This document shows positions 36,756 through 45,866 of a stretch of 64,000 bases of DNA, piece after piece. The stretch covers positions 62,001 through 126,000 of the forward strand of contig NZ_KB895548.1 in NCBI RefSeq assembly GCF_000374925.1, in the 5' to 3' direction. A program made the position numbers and the translations under genes. Source of the stretch: Arthrobacter sp. 131MFCol6.1. Its GTDB lineage: Bacteria > Actinomycetota > Actinomycetes > Actinomycetales > Micrococcaceae. Position 1 is the stretch's first letter. Each line of letters opens with the position of its first letter. The notes beneath the pieces were generated by a model. The model was not told the DNA's origin. It searched no databases and worked only from the letters and a program-made list of their open reading frames with translations.

Positions 36756-38084
36756 TCAGGCCTTGGGGCGCAGGTCGTAAATCCGCCGCAGCTTGCCGTT
36801 GGACCGCTCCAGGGAGCCCGGCTCGACGACGTCGACTGTGCAGGAGGAGCCGACGTGGATCTTGATCTGCTGCTGCAGGACCTTGGCGGCGTCCGTGGCG
36901 CCCTTGACCGTGACGGCGTCGCGGCGCTCGATCTTGACGGTCAGCTGGTCCATGCGCTGTCCCTCGGGCCGGGTCAGTTCCAGCTGGAAGTGCGGGCTGA
37001 GCTCGGGGATGCGCAGGGCGATCTCCTCGATCTGGGACGGGAACAGGTTCACGCCGCGCAGGATGATCATGTCGTCGCTGCGGCCGGTGATGCGGCCCAT
37101 GCGGCGGTGTGCCGGACGCGCGGTGCCCGGCAGCAGCCGGGTGAGGTCCTTGGTGCGGTACCGGATGATCGGCAGCGCTTCTTTGGTGAGCGAGGTGAAG
37201 ACGAGTTCGCCCGGTTCGCCGTCGCCCAGCACCACCGTGGGGTCGAAGGCGTCGATGATCTCGGGCCGGAAGTGGTCCTCCCAGATGTGGCTGCCGTCCT
37301 GCGTTTCCACGGCTTCGCCGGCGACGCCCGGGCCCATGACCTCGGAGAGGCCGTAGATGTCGCAGGCCTTGAGGTTCATGGTCACCTCGAGCTCGTGCCG
37401 CATTTCCTCGGTCCACGGCTCGGCGCCCAGGACCGCGTACTTCAGGGACGTGGAGGCCGGGTCGATGCCCTGCTTGATCATCGCGTCGGCAATCGTCAGC
37501 AGGTACGTGGGCGTGGCCAGGATGGCGTCGGGCTTGAAATCCTGGATGAGCGTGATCTGGCGCTCGGTCTGGCCTCCGGAGATCGGGATGACGGTGCAGC
37601 CGAGGGCCTCGGCGCCGGCGTGGGCGCCCATGCCGCCGGTGAACAGGCCGTAGCCGTAGGCGTTGTGGACTTTCATGCCGGGCCGGACGCCGGAGGCGCG
37701 CAGCGAGCGGGCCACAAGCTTGGCCCAGTCGGCGAGGTCCTTCTTCGTGTAGCCCACCACGGTGGCGCGGCCCGTGGTGCCGGAGCTGGCGTGGATCCGC
37801 GCGACCTCGTGCTGCGGCACGGCGAACATGCCGAAGGGGTACTCGAGGCGGAGGTCCTCCTTGGTGGTGAAGGGGAACTTGGCGAGGTCGGAGAGCTCAC
37901 GCAGGTCCGCCGGGTGGACGCCGGCCTCGTCGAACTTGCGCTTGTACAGGGGGACGCGGTCATAGGCGTAGGCCACCGTGTGCTGCAGGCGGCTGAGCTG
38001 AAGCGCCTCGAGCTCGTCGCGGGAGATGGTCTCCTCGCGGTCCAGGACGGCGTCAGTTGTGGCGGCGGCAGTTTCTTGGGTCAT
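36756..38084 (-). CDS. paaK: Phenylacetate-CoA ligase PaaK
   Basis: Activates phenylacetate with ATP and CoA, the committed step of the pathway. The 442-aa protein carries the adenylation P-loop SSGTTGRATVVGYT, the DIYGLSEVMGPGVAGE block and GRSDDMIILRGVNLFPSQIEE, all typical of PaaK. The ATG at 38084 is preceded by the paaI stop 16 bases upstream. The frame's upstream extension is a shadow of paaI. Confidence 0.96.
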   Translation of the reverse strand: MTQETAAATTDAVLDREETISRDELEALQLSRLQHTVAYAYDRVPLYKRKFDEAGVHPADLRELSDLAKFPFTTKEDLRLEYPFGMFAVPQHEVARIHASSGTTGRATVVGYTKKDLADWAKLVARSLRASGVRPGMKVHNAYGYGLFTGGMGAHAGAEALGCTVIPISGGQTERQITLIQDFKPDAILATPTYLLTIADAMIKQGIDPASTSLKYAVLGAEPWTEEMRHELEVTMNLKACDIYGLSEVMGPGVAGEAVETQDGSHIWEDHFRPEIIDAFDPTVVLGDGEPGELVFTSLTKEALPIIRYRTKDLTRLLPGTARPAHRRMGRITGRSDDMIILRGVNLFPSQIEEIALRIPELSPHFQLELTRPEGQRMDQLTVKIERRDAVTVKGATDAAKVLQQQIKIHVGSSCTVDVVEPGSLERSNGKLRRIYDLRPKA

Positions 38085-38100
38085 CTGTGGGTCCCTGTTT

Positions 38101-38643
38101 CTATTTCTTGGAGATGGTGCGGCTGCGGCCGCGGAACTCGGCGATGAGTTCGCCCGCAGGGGTGGCAGGGTCCGCGGGGAGTTCGCCCGGGACCGTGGCG
38201 TTGGGAACCGAGCCGGCGGGTGCCGGCTGCGGAGTGCCCCCGCCGGCGCCGGGATCGGCGGCATAGATCTGGACGTCGTAGAGGCCGCTGCGCCCGGTGC
38301 TGGCGCGGCGGTTGGCGACGGCGGTCAGGACCTGGCCGCGGAAGGCCGGCTTGAGGAAGTTGATGTCGACGCCGGAGGCCACGGTGATGGTGCCGCTGTC
38401 GATCCCGGCTTCGCCGGGTTTCGCGCTGGCCGGGTTGCAGGCCAGCGCAAAGGCTGTGTCGCCGAAGGCGAAGATCATTCCGCCGTGGGCCATGCCGAAG
38501 CCATTGAGCATTTCCTGCCGGAGCCTCATCCGGATCGTGGCATGTCCGTCGTCCAGTGCGAGAACTTCGATGCCCATCCATTCGGAGGCATAGTCGTCCT
38601 TCAGGATTGGGTGGGTGTCACCGGAAATCGTCAGTTCAGCCAT
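38101..38643 (-). CDS. paaI: Hydroxyphenylacetyl-CoA thioesterase PaaI (with C-terminal insertion)
   Basis: Hotdog thioesterase of 180 aa that salvages CoA from stalled ring-hydroxylated thioesters. NGFGMAHGGMIFAFGDTAFALACN carries the PaaI catalytic Gly/Asp region, and the core continues through INFLKPAFRGQVLTAVA. A Pro/Ala-rich stretch of about 35 residues (PGAGGGTPQPAPAG onward) interrupts the last beta strands, which makes it longer than the usual 140 aa. First gene of the paaI-paaK-paaR operon. Confidence 0.9.
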   Translation of the reverse strand: MAELTISGDTHPILKDDYASEWMGIEVLALDDGHATIRMRLRQEMLNGFGMAHGGMIFAFGDTAFALACNPASAKPGEAGIDSGTITVASGVDINFLKPAFRGQVLTAVANRRASTGRSGLYDVQIYAADPGAGGGTPQPAPAGSVPNATVPGELPADPATPAGELIAEFRGRSRTISKK

Positions 38644-38665
38644 GCCTCATTGCCTCCAGCTTTAT

Positions 38666-38687
38666 TTACCGAATGTTCATTAGGTAA
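38666..38687. promoter_or_regulatory. Variant PaaR-type operator between paaI and pta
   Basis: A 22-bp near-palindrome, TTACCGAATG-TT-CATTAGGTAA, with the spacing of the other paa sites but T/A in place of some C/G positions. It lies 23 bases before paaI and 36 bases before pta, which is transcribed away from it. Confidence 0.7.
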
Positions 38688-38722
38688 TCCCATGTGGGTG
38701 CCCGCTGTCAAGGGGTGTAAGT

Positions 38723-40846
38723 ATGCTGGGACGCATGGCCAAAGGAATCTATGTCAGCGCGACCACCCCGGGCTCCGGCAAGTCCCTCGTAGCGCTGGGC
38801 CTGGCGGACACCCTCCACCGGCACGCGGACCGGATCGGCTTCTTCAAGCCCGTGGTCAACGGCCCCGACGCCGCCTCGGACCCCATGGTGGCCGTCATGA
38901 AGTCCCGCTTCGGCCTGGACGACGACCGCTGCCGCGGCGGCCTGACCTTCGCCGAGGTCCGCAGCCTCCTGGCCGAAGGAAAGCGCGAGGAAATCAACTC
39001 CCGGTGCGTCGAAATCTTCGCCGACTTGTCCCAGCACTGCGACGTCGTGATCGTCGAGGGAACGGATCTGACCGGCCAGGACGCCGCCGTCGAGTTCGAC
39101 CTCAACGCCCGGCTGGCCAACAACCTCGCCGCCCCGGTGGTAGCGGTGGTGGGCGCACGCGGCCTCACCGCACCGGAGGCCGCGGACGCCGTCGAGGTGG
39201 CGCGCAAGGAGCTCCTCGCGGAGCGCTGCGAGCTCCTGGCGATCATGGTCAACCGTGCCGACCCGGAAGACCTCGACGCCATTGCCGCCGCCGTGAAGCC
39301 CGGCGCGTCCGGCCGGCCTGTCTACGTCTTCCCGGAATTGGACGACATCGCCCGGCCCACCACCGGGGAGGTCGCCTCGGCCCTGAGCCTCGGCCAGGTG
39401 GCCGGGCTTCCGGACCTGGAACGCGATGTCCGTTCCATCAAGGTCGCGGCGATGAACGTCGCCAACTTCCTGCACGTGCTCAACGACGGCGCGCTGGTGA
39501 TCGTCCCCGGCGACCGGGCGGACGTGCTCGTGGCCTGCCTGGCGTCCTCGTTCTCGCCGGAGTTCCCTGTGCCGTCGGCCCTGATCCTCACCGGCGGCCT
39601 GGCCCCGGACCCGACCATCTACTCACTGCTGGCGCAGGCGCCCTTCCCGATCTTCGCTGCTCCCGACGACACCTATGTCACCGCCAAACGCGTCTCCGAG
39701 GTCCGGAGCGAAATCTGGTCCGGGCACCGCCGCAAGATCGCCTCCGCCCTGGGGCTCTGGGCCCGGCGGGTGGACGAGGCCGAGCTCCTGGAGCGCCTGC
39801 ACCTGCCCCGGCCGGAACGGATGACCCCGCTGCGGTTCCTGCATGAGCTGATCGGGCGGGCCCGATCCCAGCGCCGCCACATCGTCCTGCCGGAGGGCAA
39901 GGAACTGCGGATCCTGCGCGCCGCCGAGATCCTGCACCGCCGCGACGTCTGCGAACTCACGGTGCTCGGACGCGAGGCCGACGTCCGCGAGGTCGCAGCC
40001 ACCCATGGCGTCGATCTCACCGGCATCAACATCGTGGATCCGGCCTCGTCCGAACTCCGGGGCGATTTCGCCCGCAAGTACGCGGAACTGCGCGCGCACA
40101 AGGGCGTGGACCTGGCCAAGGCCCTGGAGGTCATGCAGGACGAAAGCTACTTCGGCACCATGATGGTCCAGCTCGGCGTGGTGGACGGGATGGTCTCCGG
40201 GGCCGCCCACACCACGGCGCACACCATCCGCCCGGCACTGGAATTCGTGAAGACCCGGCCCGGCGTCAAGATCGTCTCCTCCGTGTTCCTCATGCTCATG
40301 CCGGACCGGGTCCTGGTGTACGGCGACTGTGCCGTGAATCCTGAACCCAACGTGGAGCAGCTCGCGGACATTGCACTGGCGTCAGCGGAAACGGCGGTGC
40401 AGTTCGGCGTCGAGCCGCGGGTCGCGATGCTCTCCTATTCCACGGGCGGCTCCGGCTCGGGCGGGGCCGTGGACCTGGTCCGGGAGGCCACCGAACTGGT
40501 GCGCAGCCGGCGCCCGGACCTCGCGGTGGAGGGGCCCATCCAGTACGACGCCGCCGTGGACGCCGCCATCGCCGCGTCCAAGATGCCGGGCTCGTCCGTG
40601 GCCGGGCAGGCAACCGTGTTCATCTTCCCGGACCTGAACACCGGCAACAACACCTACAAGGCTGTGCAGCAGTCCTCGGGTGCGGTCGCCGTCGGGCCGG
40701 TCCTGCAGGGCCTGCGCAAGCCGGTCAACGACCTCTCGCGCGGCTGCACGGTGGAGGACATCGTCAACACCGTGGCCATCACGGCCATCCAGGCCCAGTC
40801 CGTGGAGCCCGCTGCGGAGCCGGCACCCGCGGCCGCCAGCGCATAG
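38723..40846 (+). CDS. pta: Phosphate acetyltransferase (long form)
   Basis: Interconverts acetyl-CoA and acetyl phosphate. At 707 aa it is the long enterobacterial-like form. It has an N-terminal P-loop/BioD-like domain (ATTPGSGKSLVALGLAD), a central DRTGG-type regulatory domain, and a C-terminal PTA domain (about 380-690) with YGDCAVNPEPNVEQLADIA and LSYSTGGSGSG. ATG at 38723 has an AAGGGG site; an in-frame ATG at 38735 is an alternative. Shares an upstream region, with a PaaR-type operator, with paaI. ackA follows after a small convergent gene. Confidence 0.94.
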   Translation: MLGRMAKGIYVSATTPGSGKSLVALGLADTLHRHADRIGFFKPVVNGPDAASDPMVAVMKSRFGLDDDRCRGGLTFAEVRSLLAEGKREEINSRCVEIFADLSQHCDVVIVEGTDLTGQDAAVEFDLNARLANNLAAPVVAVVGARGLTAPEAADAVEVARKELLAERCELLAIMVNRADPEDLDAIAAAVKPGASGRPVYVFPELDDIARPTTGEVASALSLGQVAGLPDLERDVRSIKVAAMNVANFLHVLNDGALVIVPGDRADVLVACLASSFSPEFPVPSALILTGGLAPDPTIYSLLAQAPFPIFAAPDDTYVTAKRVSEVRSEIWSGHRRKIASALGLWARRVDEAELLERLHLPRPERMTPLRFLHELIGRARSQRRHIVLPEGKELRILRAAEILHRRDVCELTVLGREADVREVAATHGVDLTGINIVDPASSELRGDFARKYAELRAHKGVDLAKALEVMQDESYFGTMMVQLGVVDGMVSGAAHTTAHTIRPALEFVKTRPGVKIVSSVFLMLMPDRVLVYGDCAVNPEPNVEQLADIALASAETAVQFGVEPRVAMLSYSTGGSGSGGAVDLVREATELVRSRRPDLAVEGPIQYDAAVDAAIAASKMPGSSVAGQATVFIFPDLNTGNNTYKAVQQSSGAVAVGPVLQGLRKPVNDLSRGCTVEDIVNTVAITAIQAQSVEPAAEPAPAAASA

Positions 40847-40847
40847 C

Positions 40848-40890
40848 CAGCTGTTTTCCGTCAGCTGTGTTCCGGCTCAGCTGTTTTCCG
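40848..40890. repeat. Three copies of CAGCTGTTTTCCG
   Basis: Copies at 40848-40860, 40862-40874 (one change) and 40878-40890 lie between pta and the small convergent gene, overlapping the latter's stop codon and last residues. Confidence 0.75.
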
Positions 40891-41140
40891 GCTTTGCCGG
40901 GCTGTCGGGATCTTCCTGCTTGGCAGGCTCATCGGCCAGGCCCGCCGGGGTGAGATCCAGGTCCTCCAGATTCTCGGGGGCCTCGGGTGCTTCCCCTACC
41001 TCGGCGGCCTTGGGGTTTCCTGTGTCGTCCAAGGCCGGGTTCGCGCCTACGACGCCGGTGGGATCCGGTTTACCGGAACCGCTGGCCGGTCCGGTGCCCT
41101 CTGGCTCGGTGCTGTCCGGCTGGGTCGGGTCGTCAGTCAT
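40877..41140 (-). CDS. Small acidic Pro/Glu-rich hypothetical protein
   Basis: An 87-aa, low-complexity, strongly acidic protein (DDPTQPDSTEPEGTGPAS, then EAPENLEDLDLTPAG) with no hydrophobic segment and no cysteine, probably disordered. The ATG at 41140 has an AAAGGGA site. It lies antisense between pta and ackA, splitting that pair. I recognise no family; a coding function is plausible from the ribosome site. Confidence 0.6.
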   Translation of the reverse strand: MTDDPTQPDSTEPEGTGPASGSGKPDPTGVVGANPALDDTGNPKAAEVGEAPEAPENLEDLDLTPAGLADEPAKQEDPDSPAKPENS

Positions 41141-41358
41141 GGAAATCCCTTTCGTGAGTTGTCCAGTTGGTCCGCCGACTCTAGGCGCCCGGCCCGGCTT
41201 TCGCAACGGATTGCCGCCCTGGCGTTCCGGCATTTTGGTCCGGCAATTCCGTCCGGCAATTTATAGTTGATCCCACGGAGCGCTCGGCCAGGCTCCGGCG
41301 TGATGCCAGTTACGGCGCACCCCAGGGTAGCGTCGAAGCCAAGGCTTTAGGAGGCCCC

Positions 41359-42528
41359 ATGCTCGTGCTCGTCATCAACTCCGGCTCGTCCTCGCTCAAG
41401 TACCAGGTGCGCGACGTCGAGGCCGGCAACGTGCTCACCGAAGGCCTGGTCGAGAAGATCGGCATGGGTGCCGGCGGCGAGGGCGACGGCCAGATCGAGG
41501 GCCCGCGCGACCACGCCGAGGCGCTGGAACAGGTGGACGGGGCCATTCACGAAGCCTTGGGGGACCGAGTGCTGGATGCGGTGGGCCACCGTGTGGTGCA
41601 CGGCGGTGAGCGCTTCGCCGAACCGGTGCTGGTCAACAACGAGATTACCCGGGCCATTGAACGGCTGAACCCGCTCGCACCGCTGCACAATCCCGCCAAC
41701 GTCCTTGGCATCCGCGCGATCTCGAAGAAGTGGCCCGAACTGCCGCAGGTGGCCGTGTTCGACACCGCCTTCCACCGCACCCTGCCCGAGCACGCCTGGC
41801 GCTATGCGGTGCCGGACGAGCTCTACACGAACCACGGGATCCGCCGCTACGGGTTCCACGGCACCTCGCACGAATACGTTGCACACCGGGCGGCGGCGCT
41901 GCTGGATGTTCCGGTCGAGGAGTTCGACGCCGTGATCGCCCACCTGGGGAACGGCGCCTCGGTCACGGCCATCCGCGGCGGCCAGTCGATCGACACCTCC
42001 ATGGGATTCACGCCCCTTGAGGGCCTGGTCATGGGCACCCGCTCCGGCGACCTCGATCCGTCCATCCTGGTCTTCCTGGGCCGGAACGGCTGGTCCCCCG
42101 AGGACCTGGATTCGATGCTGAACCGGCAGTCCGGGCTCAAGGGCCTGGCCGGAAACAACGACATGCGTTCGGTGGTGGAGGCCGCGGAGGCCGGCGACGC
42201 CAAGGCAGCCATGGCCCTGGCGGTCGCGTCCTACCGGCTAGCGAAGTACATCGGCGGCTACCACGTGGCCGTTGGCGGCGCGAAGGCCCTTGTGTTCACG
42301 GCCGGGATCGGCGAGAACTCGCACCAGTTCCGGAACCTGGTGGCGCAGCGGCTCGGTGCCCTCGGCGTCGAGCTCGACGCCGGGCTGAACCGGGAGAGGT
42401 CCAGGGAACCCCGCGTCATTTCCACCCCGACGTCGGCCCTGCCGGTTCTCGTGGTTCCCACCGACGAGGAGCGGGCGATCGCAGAGGCAACGGCCGCCGT
42501 CGTCGCCCGGGCATCCGTTGCTCCGTAG
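41359..42528 (+). CDS. ackA: Acetate kinase
   Basis: Makes ATP and acetate from acetyl phosphate, or the reverse during acetate uptake. The 389-aa protein has the ASKHA phosphate-1 motif VLVINSGSSSLKYQV, the substrate segment HRVVHGGERF, the RYGFHGTSHEYV block and AHLGNGASVTAI. The ATG at 41359 has a GGAGG site. It follows pta with only a small antisense gene between. The stop codon lies inside a dispersed palindrome. Confidence 0.96.
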   Translation: MLVLVINSGSSSLKYQVRDVEAGNVLTEGLVEKIGMGAGGEGDGQIEGPRDHAEALEQVDGAIHEALGDRVLDAVGHRVVHGGERFAEPVLVNNEITRAIERLNPLAPLHNPANVLGIRAISKKWPELPQVAVFDTAFHRTLPEHAWRYAVPDELYTNHGIRRYGFHGTSHEYVAHRAAALLDVPVEEFDAVIAHLGNGASVTAIRGGQSIDTSMGFTPLEGLVMGTRSGDLDPSILVFLGRNGWSPEDLDSMLNRQSGLKGLAGNNDMRSVVEAAEAGDAKAAMALAVASYRLAKYIGGYHVAVGGAKALVFTAGIGENSHQFRNLVAQRLGALGVELDAGLNRERSREPRVISTPTSALPVLVVPTDEERAIAEATAAVVARASVAP

Positions 42529-42566
42529 CCGCCCTTGTGGCGGCTCAAAACGGCGCTTACGGAGCG
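42515..42566. repeat. Degenerate palindrome of the CTCCGTAGC family
   Basis: CGTTGCTCCGTAGCCGCCC at the left partly pairs with CGCTTACGGAGC at the right. The left arm is almost identical to the element at 46836-46891, 4.3 kb away. It overlaps the ackA stop. Confidence 0.65.
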
Positions 42567-42589
42567 GCTGATTGGGTAGCGTTGGAGAT

Positions 42590-43171
42590 GTGACCGAACC
42601 CAAGCCCCTCCCTCCGCTGCCCATCCGCACTGAACGGCTGGTGCTGCGGCGCTTTGCCGCCGCCGACCTCGATGCCTTCCACGCCTACCACTCGCTCCCG
42701 GAAACCGCCCGGTTCCTGCCCCGCGAGGCCAAGAGTTACACCCAGTCGATGGAAACGGTGGGACGGTATGCCAATTTCGAGTTCGAGAAGGAGGGCGACT
42801 GGGTGGCCCTGGCCATCGAGGCCCAGGATTCGCCCGGACTCCTCGGTGAGGTGGTGCTGAAATGGCTGGAAGGGTGCGGGCAGGCCGAGATCGGCTGGAG
42901 CCTGGCCCCGGAGGCGCGGGGCCGGGGCATCGCGAGTGAGGCCGCCCGGGCGCTGCTCAAGCTCGGCTTTGAGGATCTGGGCTTCCACCGCATCGACGCC
43001 AAGCTCGATGCCCTGAACACGGCCTCGGCGGCGCTCTGTGAACGGCTCGGCATGCGCCTGGAATCGCGGCAGGTGGACAAATGGCACTACAAGGGCGAAT
43101 GGGCCACGGAGGTGGTGTACGCCATCCTCGCGGACGAGTGGAAGGCCCGGCAGCAGGTATCCGGCGGCTGA
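42590..43171 (+). CDS. GNAT family N-acetyltransferase
   Basis: RimJ/RimL-type acetyltransferase of 193 aa, starting with GTG behind GTTGGAG. It shows IRTERLVLRRFAAADLDAFHAYH, the core strand GWSLAPEARGRGIASEAARALL (acetyl-CoA pyrophosphate loop) and LNTASAALCERLGMRLE. Target unknown. Convergent with the M50 protease gene across a perfect hairpin. Confidence 0.88.
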   Translation: MTEPKPLPPLPIRTERLVLRRFAAADLDAFHAYHSLPETARFLPREAKSYTQSMETVGRYANFEFEKEGDWVALAIEAQDSPGLLGEVVLKWLEGCGQAEIGWSLAPEARGRGIASEAARALLKLGFEDLGFHRIDAKLDALNTASAALCERLGMRLESRQVDKWHYKGEWATEVVYAILADEWKARQQVSGG

Positions 43172-43225
43172 CGGCGCCGGGAAGCCCCAATCTGACGGAA
43201 CGCCGACCTAACGGGACACCGGTCT

Positions 43226-43270
43226 GACGCAGATGGCCGGAATGAAGTCCCCATTCCGGCCATCTGCGTC
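43226..43270. terminator. Perfect 19-bp palindrome between convergent genes
   Basis: Identical arms 43226-43244 and 43252-43270 around a 7-base loop, between the GNAT and M50 genes. It can act as a bidirectional terminator, although T-runs are absent. Confidence 0.7.
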
Positions 43271-43297
43271 AATTCGAACCCGATTCGGGCCCCCGGC

Positions 43298-45859
43298 TTA
43301 GGGTGCCGGCGGCGCGGTCGACGCGGGCACCGGTGAGACCGTGCCCGGTGCGGGGGCCGCGGGTTGCGTCATTTGCTGTCCCGCCGGCACCGTGGCAGAG
43401 GAACCCGGGGCGGGCCCGGACGACGTCGTACCGCCAGTCGGCGCCGCGGCTCCCGTGGGTCCCGGGGCCGGGGGCTGCGTGCTGCCGGGGGTGGCTCCCG
43501 CAGTGGCGCCGGGAGTCGCACCAGGCGTGTTGCCGGTGCTGGCTCCCGTGGTGGCGGCAGGCGTGGCGCCGGAGGTTGCGCCGGGAGTGGCCCCCGGCGT
43601 CGAGGCCGTGCCGGCGGACCCGGCCGGGGTGGCGTTCGGATCGGCCTTGATGACCGCCATGATCTGTTCCTTGTAGGCGCTGAGCCGGCCCTGGATCTCC
43701 GAGAGCGGCTGGTTCTGCAGGTCCTTGCCGTAGGCGGCGATCTCCTGCCACAGCGCGTTGAGCCTGGCCATGCCGTCGCTGCTCAGGGGCCCGTCGAGGG
43801 TCAAGACAAGCTGGCTGGCCAGGGCGTAGGTCAGGCACCGGAGGCAGTTGTAGTTCGCTGACGCCGAGAGGTTTTCCGGAACGATCACGTCGGTCTGGCC
43901 CACAATCAGGACCACCTGGAAGCCCACCGCCACCGCGGCGCAGTCCGCGCAGCTGGCAAAGGCGTAGGCCTCATTCCTGGTGTCCACGGTGTCACCGTCC
44001 TCGGCCCAGACCAGGGCGAAGGCGACGTCGTAGACCACGGAACCGTCAGTGGTGTTGACCGCGAGCGACTGGTTGCCGTCGTCTTCCGGAGCGGCCGGCT
44101 TGTCGAAGGGGAACACCCAGGAAGGGGCAGCGGGCGCTGTCGCGGGGCCGGCCGTGTTGGACGTGCCGGACTGCCGGGGTACCAGGACCATGCTCAGCTG
44201 CGGGTCCTCGCGTGTGGGCCGCCGGGCGCCCTCCGGCCACAGGGCAACGGTCGTTCCGGACTGGCCCTCGGCCATCCGGGCCGCGGTGGCGGCCGGGAAG
44301 ACGGCGGTGGTGGCGTCGGCCAGGGTGCCGCGCTCGTAGGGCTGGACCGGGCGGTAGGTGTCAGCGCCGGGCCACCAGGCCCAGGCGAGGCCCGCCGCCA
44401 CCGCCGCGATCGCAACGATGGCGGTGGCACGCTGGAGGGCCTTGCCGCGGGTCTTGCGCCACAACCCGGTGGCCAGCTGGCGGACCAGGCGCAGCAGGAT
44501 GTACAAGATGCCCAGCACCGGCAGCGCAAGGCAGGCGATCGCGATCACCCGGACGGCGGCGTCGGCGACGTCCCCGGTGGCGACGCTTTGGGAAAGCATG
44601 GCCTGCTGCTTCAGGCCGTTGTCCCAGGCGGTGCCCAGGACGCGCGGCAGGGTGAGCACCATGGTGGCCATGCTGAACAGAAGCAGGGGGACCGTGACCA
44701 ACACCCAGATGGTGACCACGGCCCGCGCCCAGGGCTTCAGGAGCCCGGCTTCGGGATCAGTCTTCCGCCACGGCACCAGGGCCAGCAGCGTGGGTTTGAT
44801 CCGCTGGAACAGGTCCGGGACGCCGGTAGCGTCTGCCAGGATGTGGTAGCCGTCAAAGCGGACCAACGGCATCACCTGCCGGACCATCTGCAGGATCTGG
44901 GTGACCACCACCAACAGCAGCGCATCGAAGCCGGTGGCCCACCAGATGCCCATGATCGCGACGGCCACGATGGCGTTGAAGTACAGGCCGCCGAGGTCCG
45001 TGCGCAGCCGGCCGCCGCGCCCCAGCCGGTAGGAATCCGTGACGTCGGTATAGAAAGCCGGCCACATCAGGTACAGGCCCGTCCCCATGGCGCCGGGGGT
45101 GGCCCCGCCGCGGCGGGCGGCGGCGGCGTGGCCGAACTCATGGAAACCGGCCGAGAGCACCGTGACCACCAGGATCAGCAGCACCAGGCCGGGGTTGGCG
45201 AAGGCCTCATGCGTGGCCGACGCCAGCCCCTTGACCATCAGCACCCACCAGCACGTGGCCAGGAATGCAGCAGTCACGGCCACGACGATCAAGGGGTTGA
45301 ACAGAGTGGCGAACGGCGCCGTGATCTTCCGGGTGCGGTCCGGATCGGTCACCGAGTAGCGGAACCGCATGCCCAGCAGCGGATTCGATTTCTTCACCGC
45401 GGGCTCGGAACCGTCCGCCAGTTGCAGGAGCCCGAGGGGGAGCAGCTGGGAGGTGATCAGCGTGCGGACGTTCTCGGCACTGACGAGCCGTCCGAAACTG
45501 TCGCTGGCGTGCCCGGCGATTTCTTCGATGCCCCGCTGGCCGTCGATCGTCTCGAGCACCAGGTACAGCAGGCGGGTGAGCTGGATGGTCTGGCCGTCGG
45601 CACGGCGCACCAGGGACGGGGCTTCCTTGTAACCGGACCCTTTCGCCTCGCCGATCAGCTGGACGCCGGCGGCCCGCACCGGAACCGGCTGCAGGGCGAC
45701 CGCCACGGACGACGCCGGCCCGGCGGCGGCGGCGCCGCGCGCGCCAGCGCCAGCGCCAGAGTCGGCGACGGGCGATGGGGCGCCGGATGGGGCGCCGCCG
45801 GTGGCAGACGCGGCGGGAGGGCCGTCCTGCCCGGACGGCCCTCCGTGCACTGTGCTCAT
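43298..45859 (-). CDS. M50-type membrane metalloprotease with PqqD/RRE-like domain
   Basis: Protein of 853 aa. Residues 1-60 are Gly/Ala/Pro-rich. Residues about 85-150 resemble a PqqD/RiPP-recognition winged helix (LYLVLETIDGQRGIEEIAGHAS, then VRTLITSQLLPLGLL). The membrane core (about 185-495, several TM segments) contains zinc motif HEFGH (240-244) and the second-site motif RFDGYHILAD (334-343), as in 'peptide zinc metalloprotease' M50 relatives. The exported part has two CXXC motifs (CADC 637-640; CLRC 672-675) separated by a beta-rich stretch, and ends in a TPGAT-type tail. It starts 7 bases after the repeat protein it presumably serves. Substrate and cut site are inferred only. Confidence 0.82.
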   Translation of the reverse strand: MSTVHGGPSGQDGPPAASATGGAPSGAPSPVADSGAGAGARGAAAAGPASSVAVALQPVPVRAAGVQLIGEAKGSGYKEAPSLVRRADGQTIQLTRLLYLVLETIDGQRGIEEIAGHASDSFGRLVSAENVRTLITSQLLPLGLLQLADGSEPAVKKSNPLLGMRFRYSVTDPDRTRKITAPFATLFNPLIVVAVTAAFLATCWWVLMVKGLASATHEAFANPGLVLLILVVTVLSAGFHEFGHAAAARRGGATPGAMGTGLYLMWPAFYTDVTDSYRLGRGGRLRTDLGGLYFNAIVAVAIMGIWWATGFDALLLVVVTQILQMVRQVMPLVRFDGYHILADATGVPDLFQRIKPTLLALVPWRKTDPEAGLLKPWARAVVTIWVLVTVPLLLFSMATMVLTLPRVLGTAWDNGLKQQAMLSQSVATGDVADAAVRVIAIACLALPVLGILYILLRLVRQLATGLWRKTRGKALQRATAIVAIAAVAAGLAWAWWPGADTYRPVQPYERGTLADATTAVFPAATAARMAEGQSGTTVALWPEGARRPTREDPQLSMVLVPRQSGTSNTAGPATAPAAPSWVFPFDKPAAPEDDGNQSLAVNTTDGSVVYDVAFALVWAEDGDTVDTRNEAYAFASCADCAAVAVGFQVVLIVGQTDVIVPENLSASANYNCLRCLTYALASQLVLTLDGPLSSDGMARLNALWQEIAAYGKDLQNQPLSEIQGRLSAYKEQIMAVIKADPNATPAGSAGTASTPGATPGATSGATPAATTGASTGNTPGATPGATAGATPGSTQPPAPGPTGAAAPTGGTTSSGPAPGSSATVPAGQQMTQPAAPAPGTVSPVPASTAPPAP

Positions 45860-45866
45860 CTAGGTG

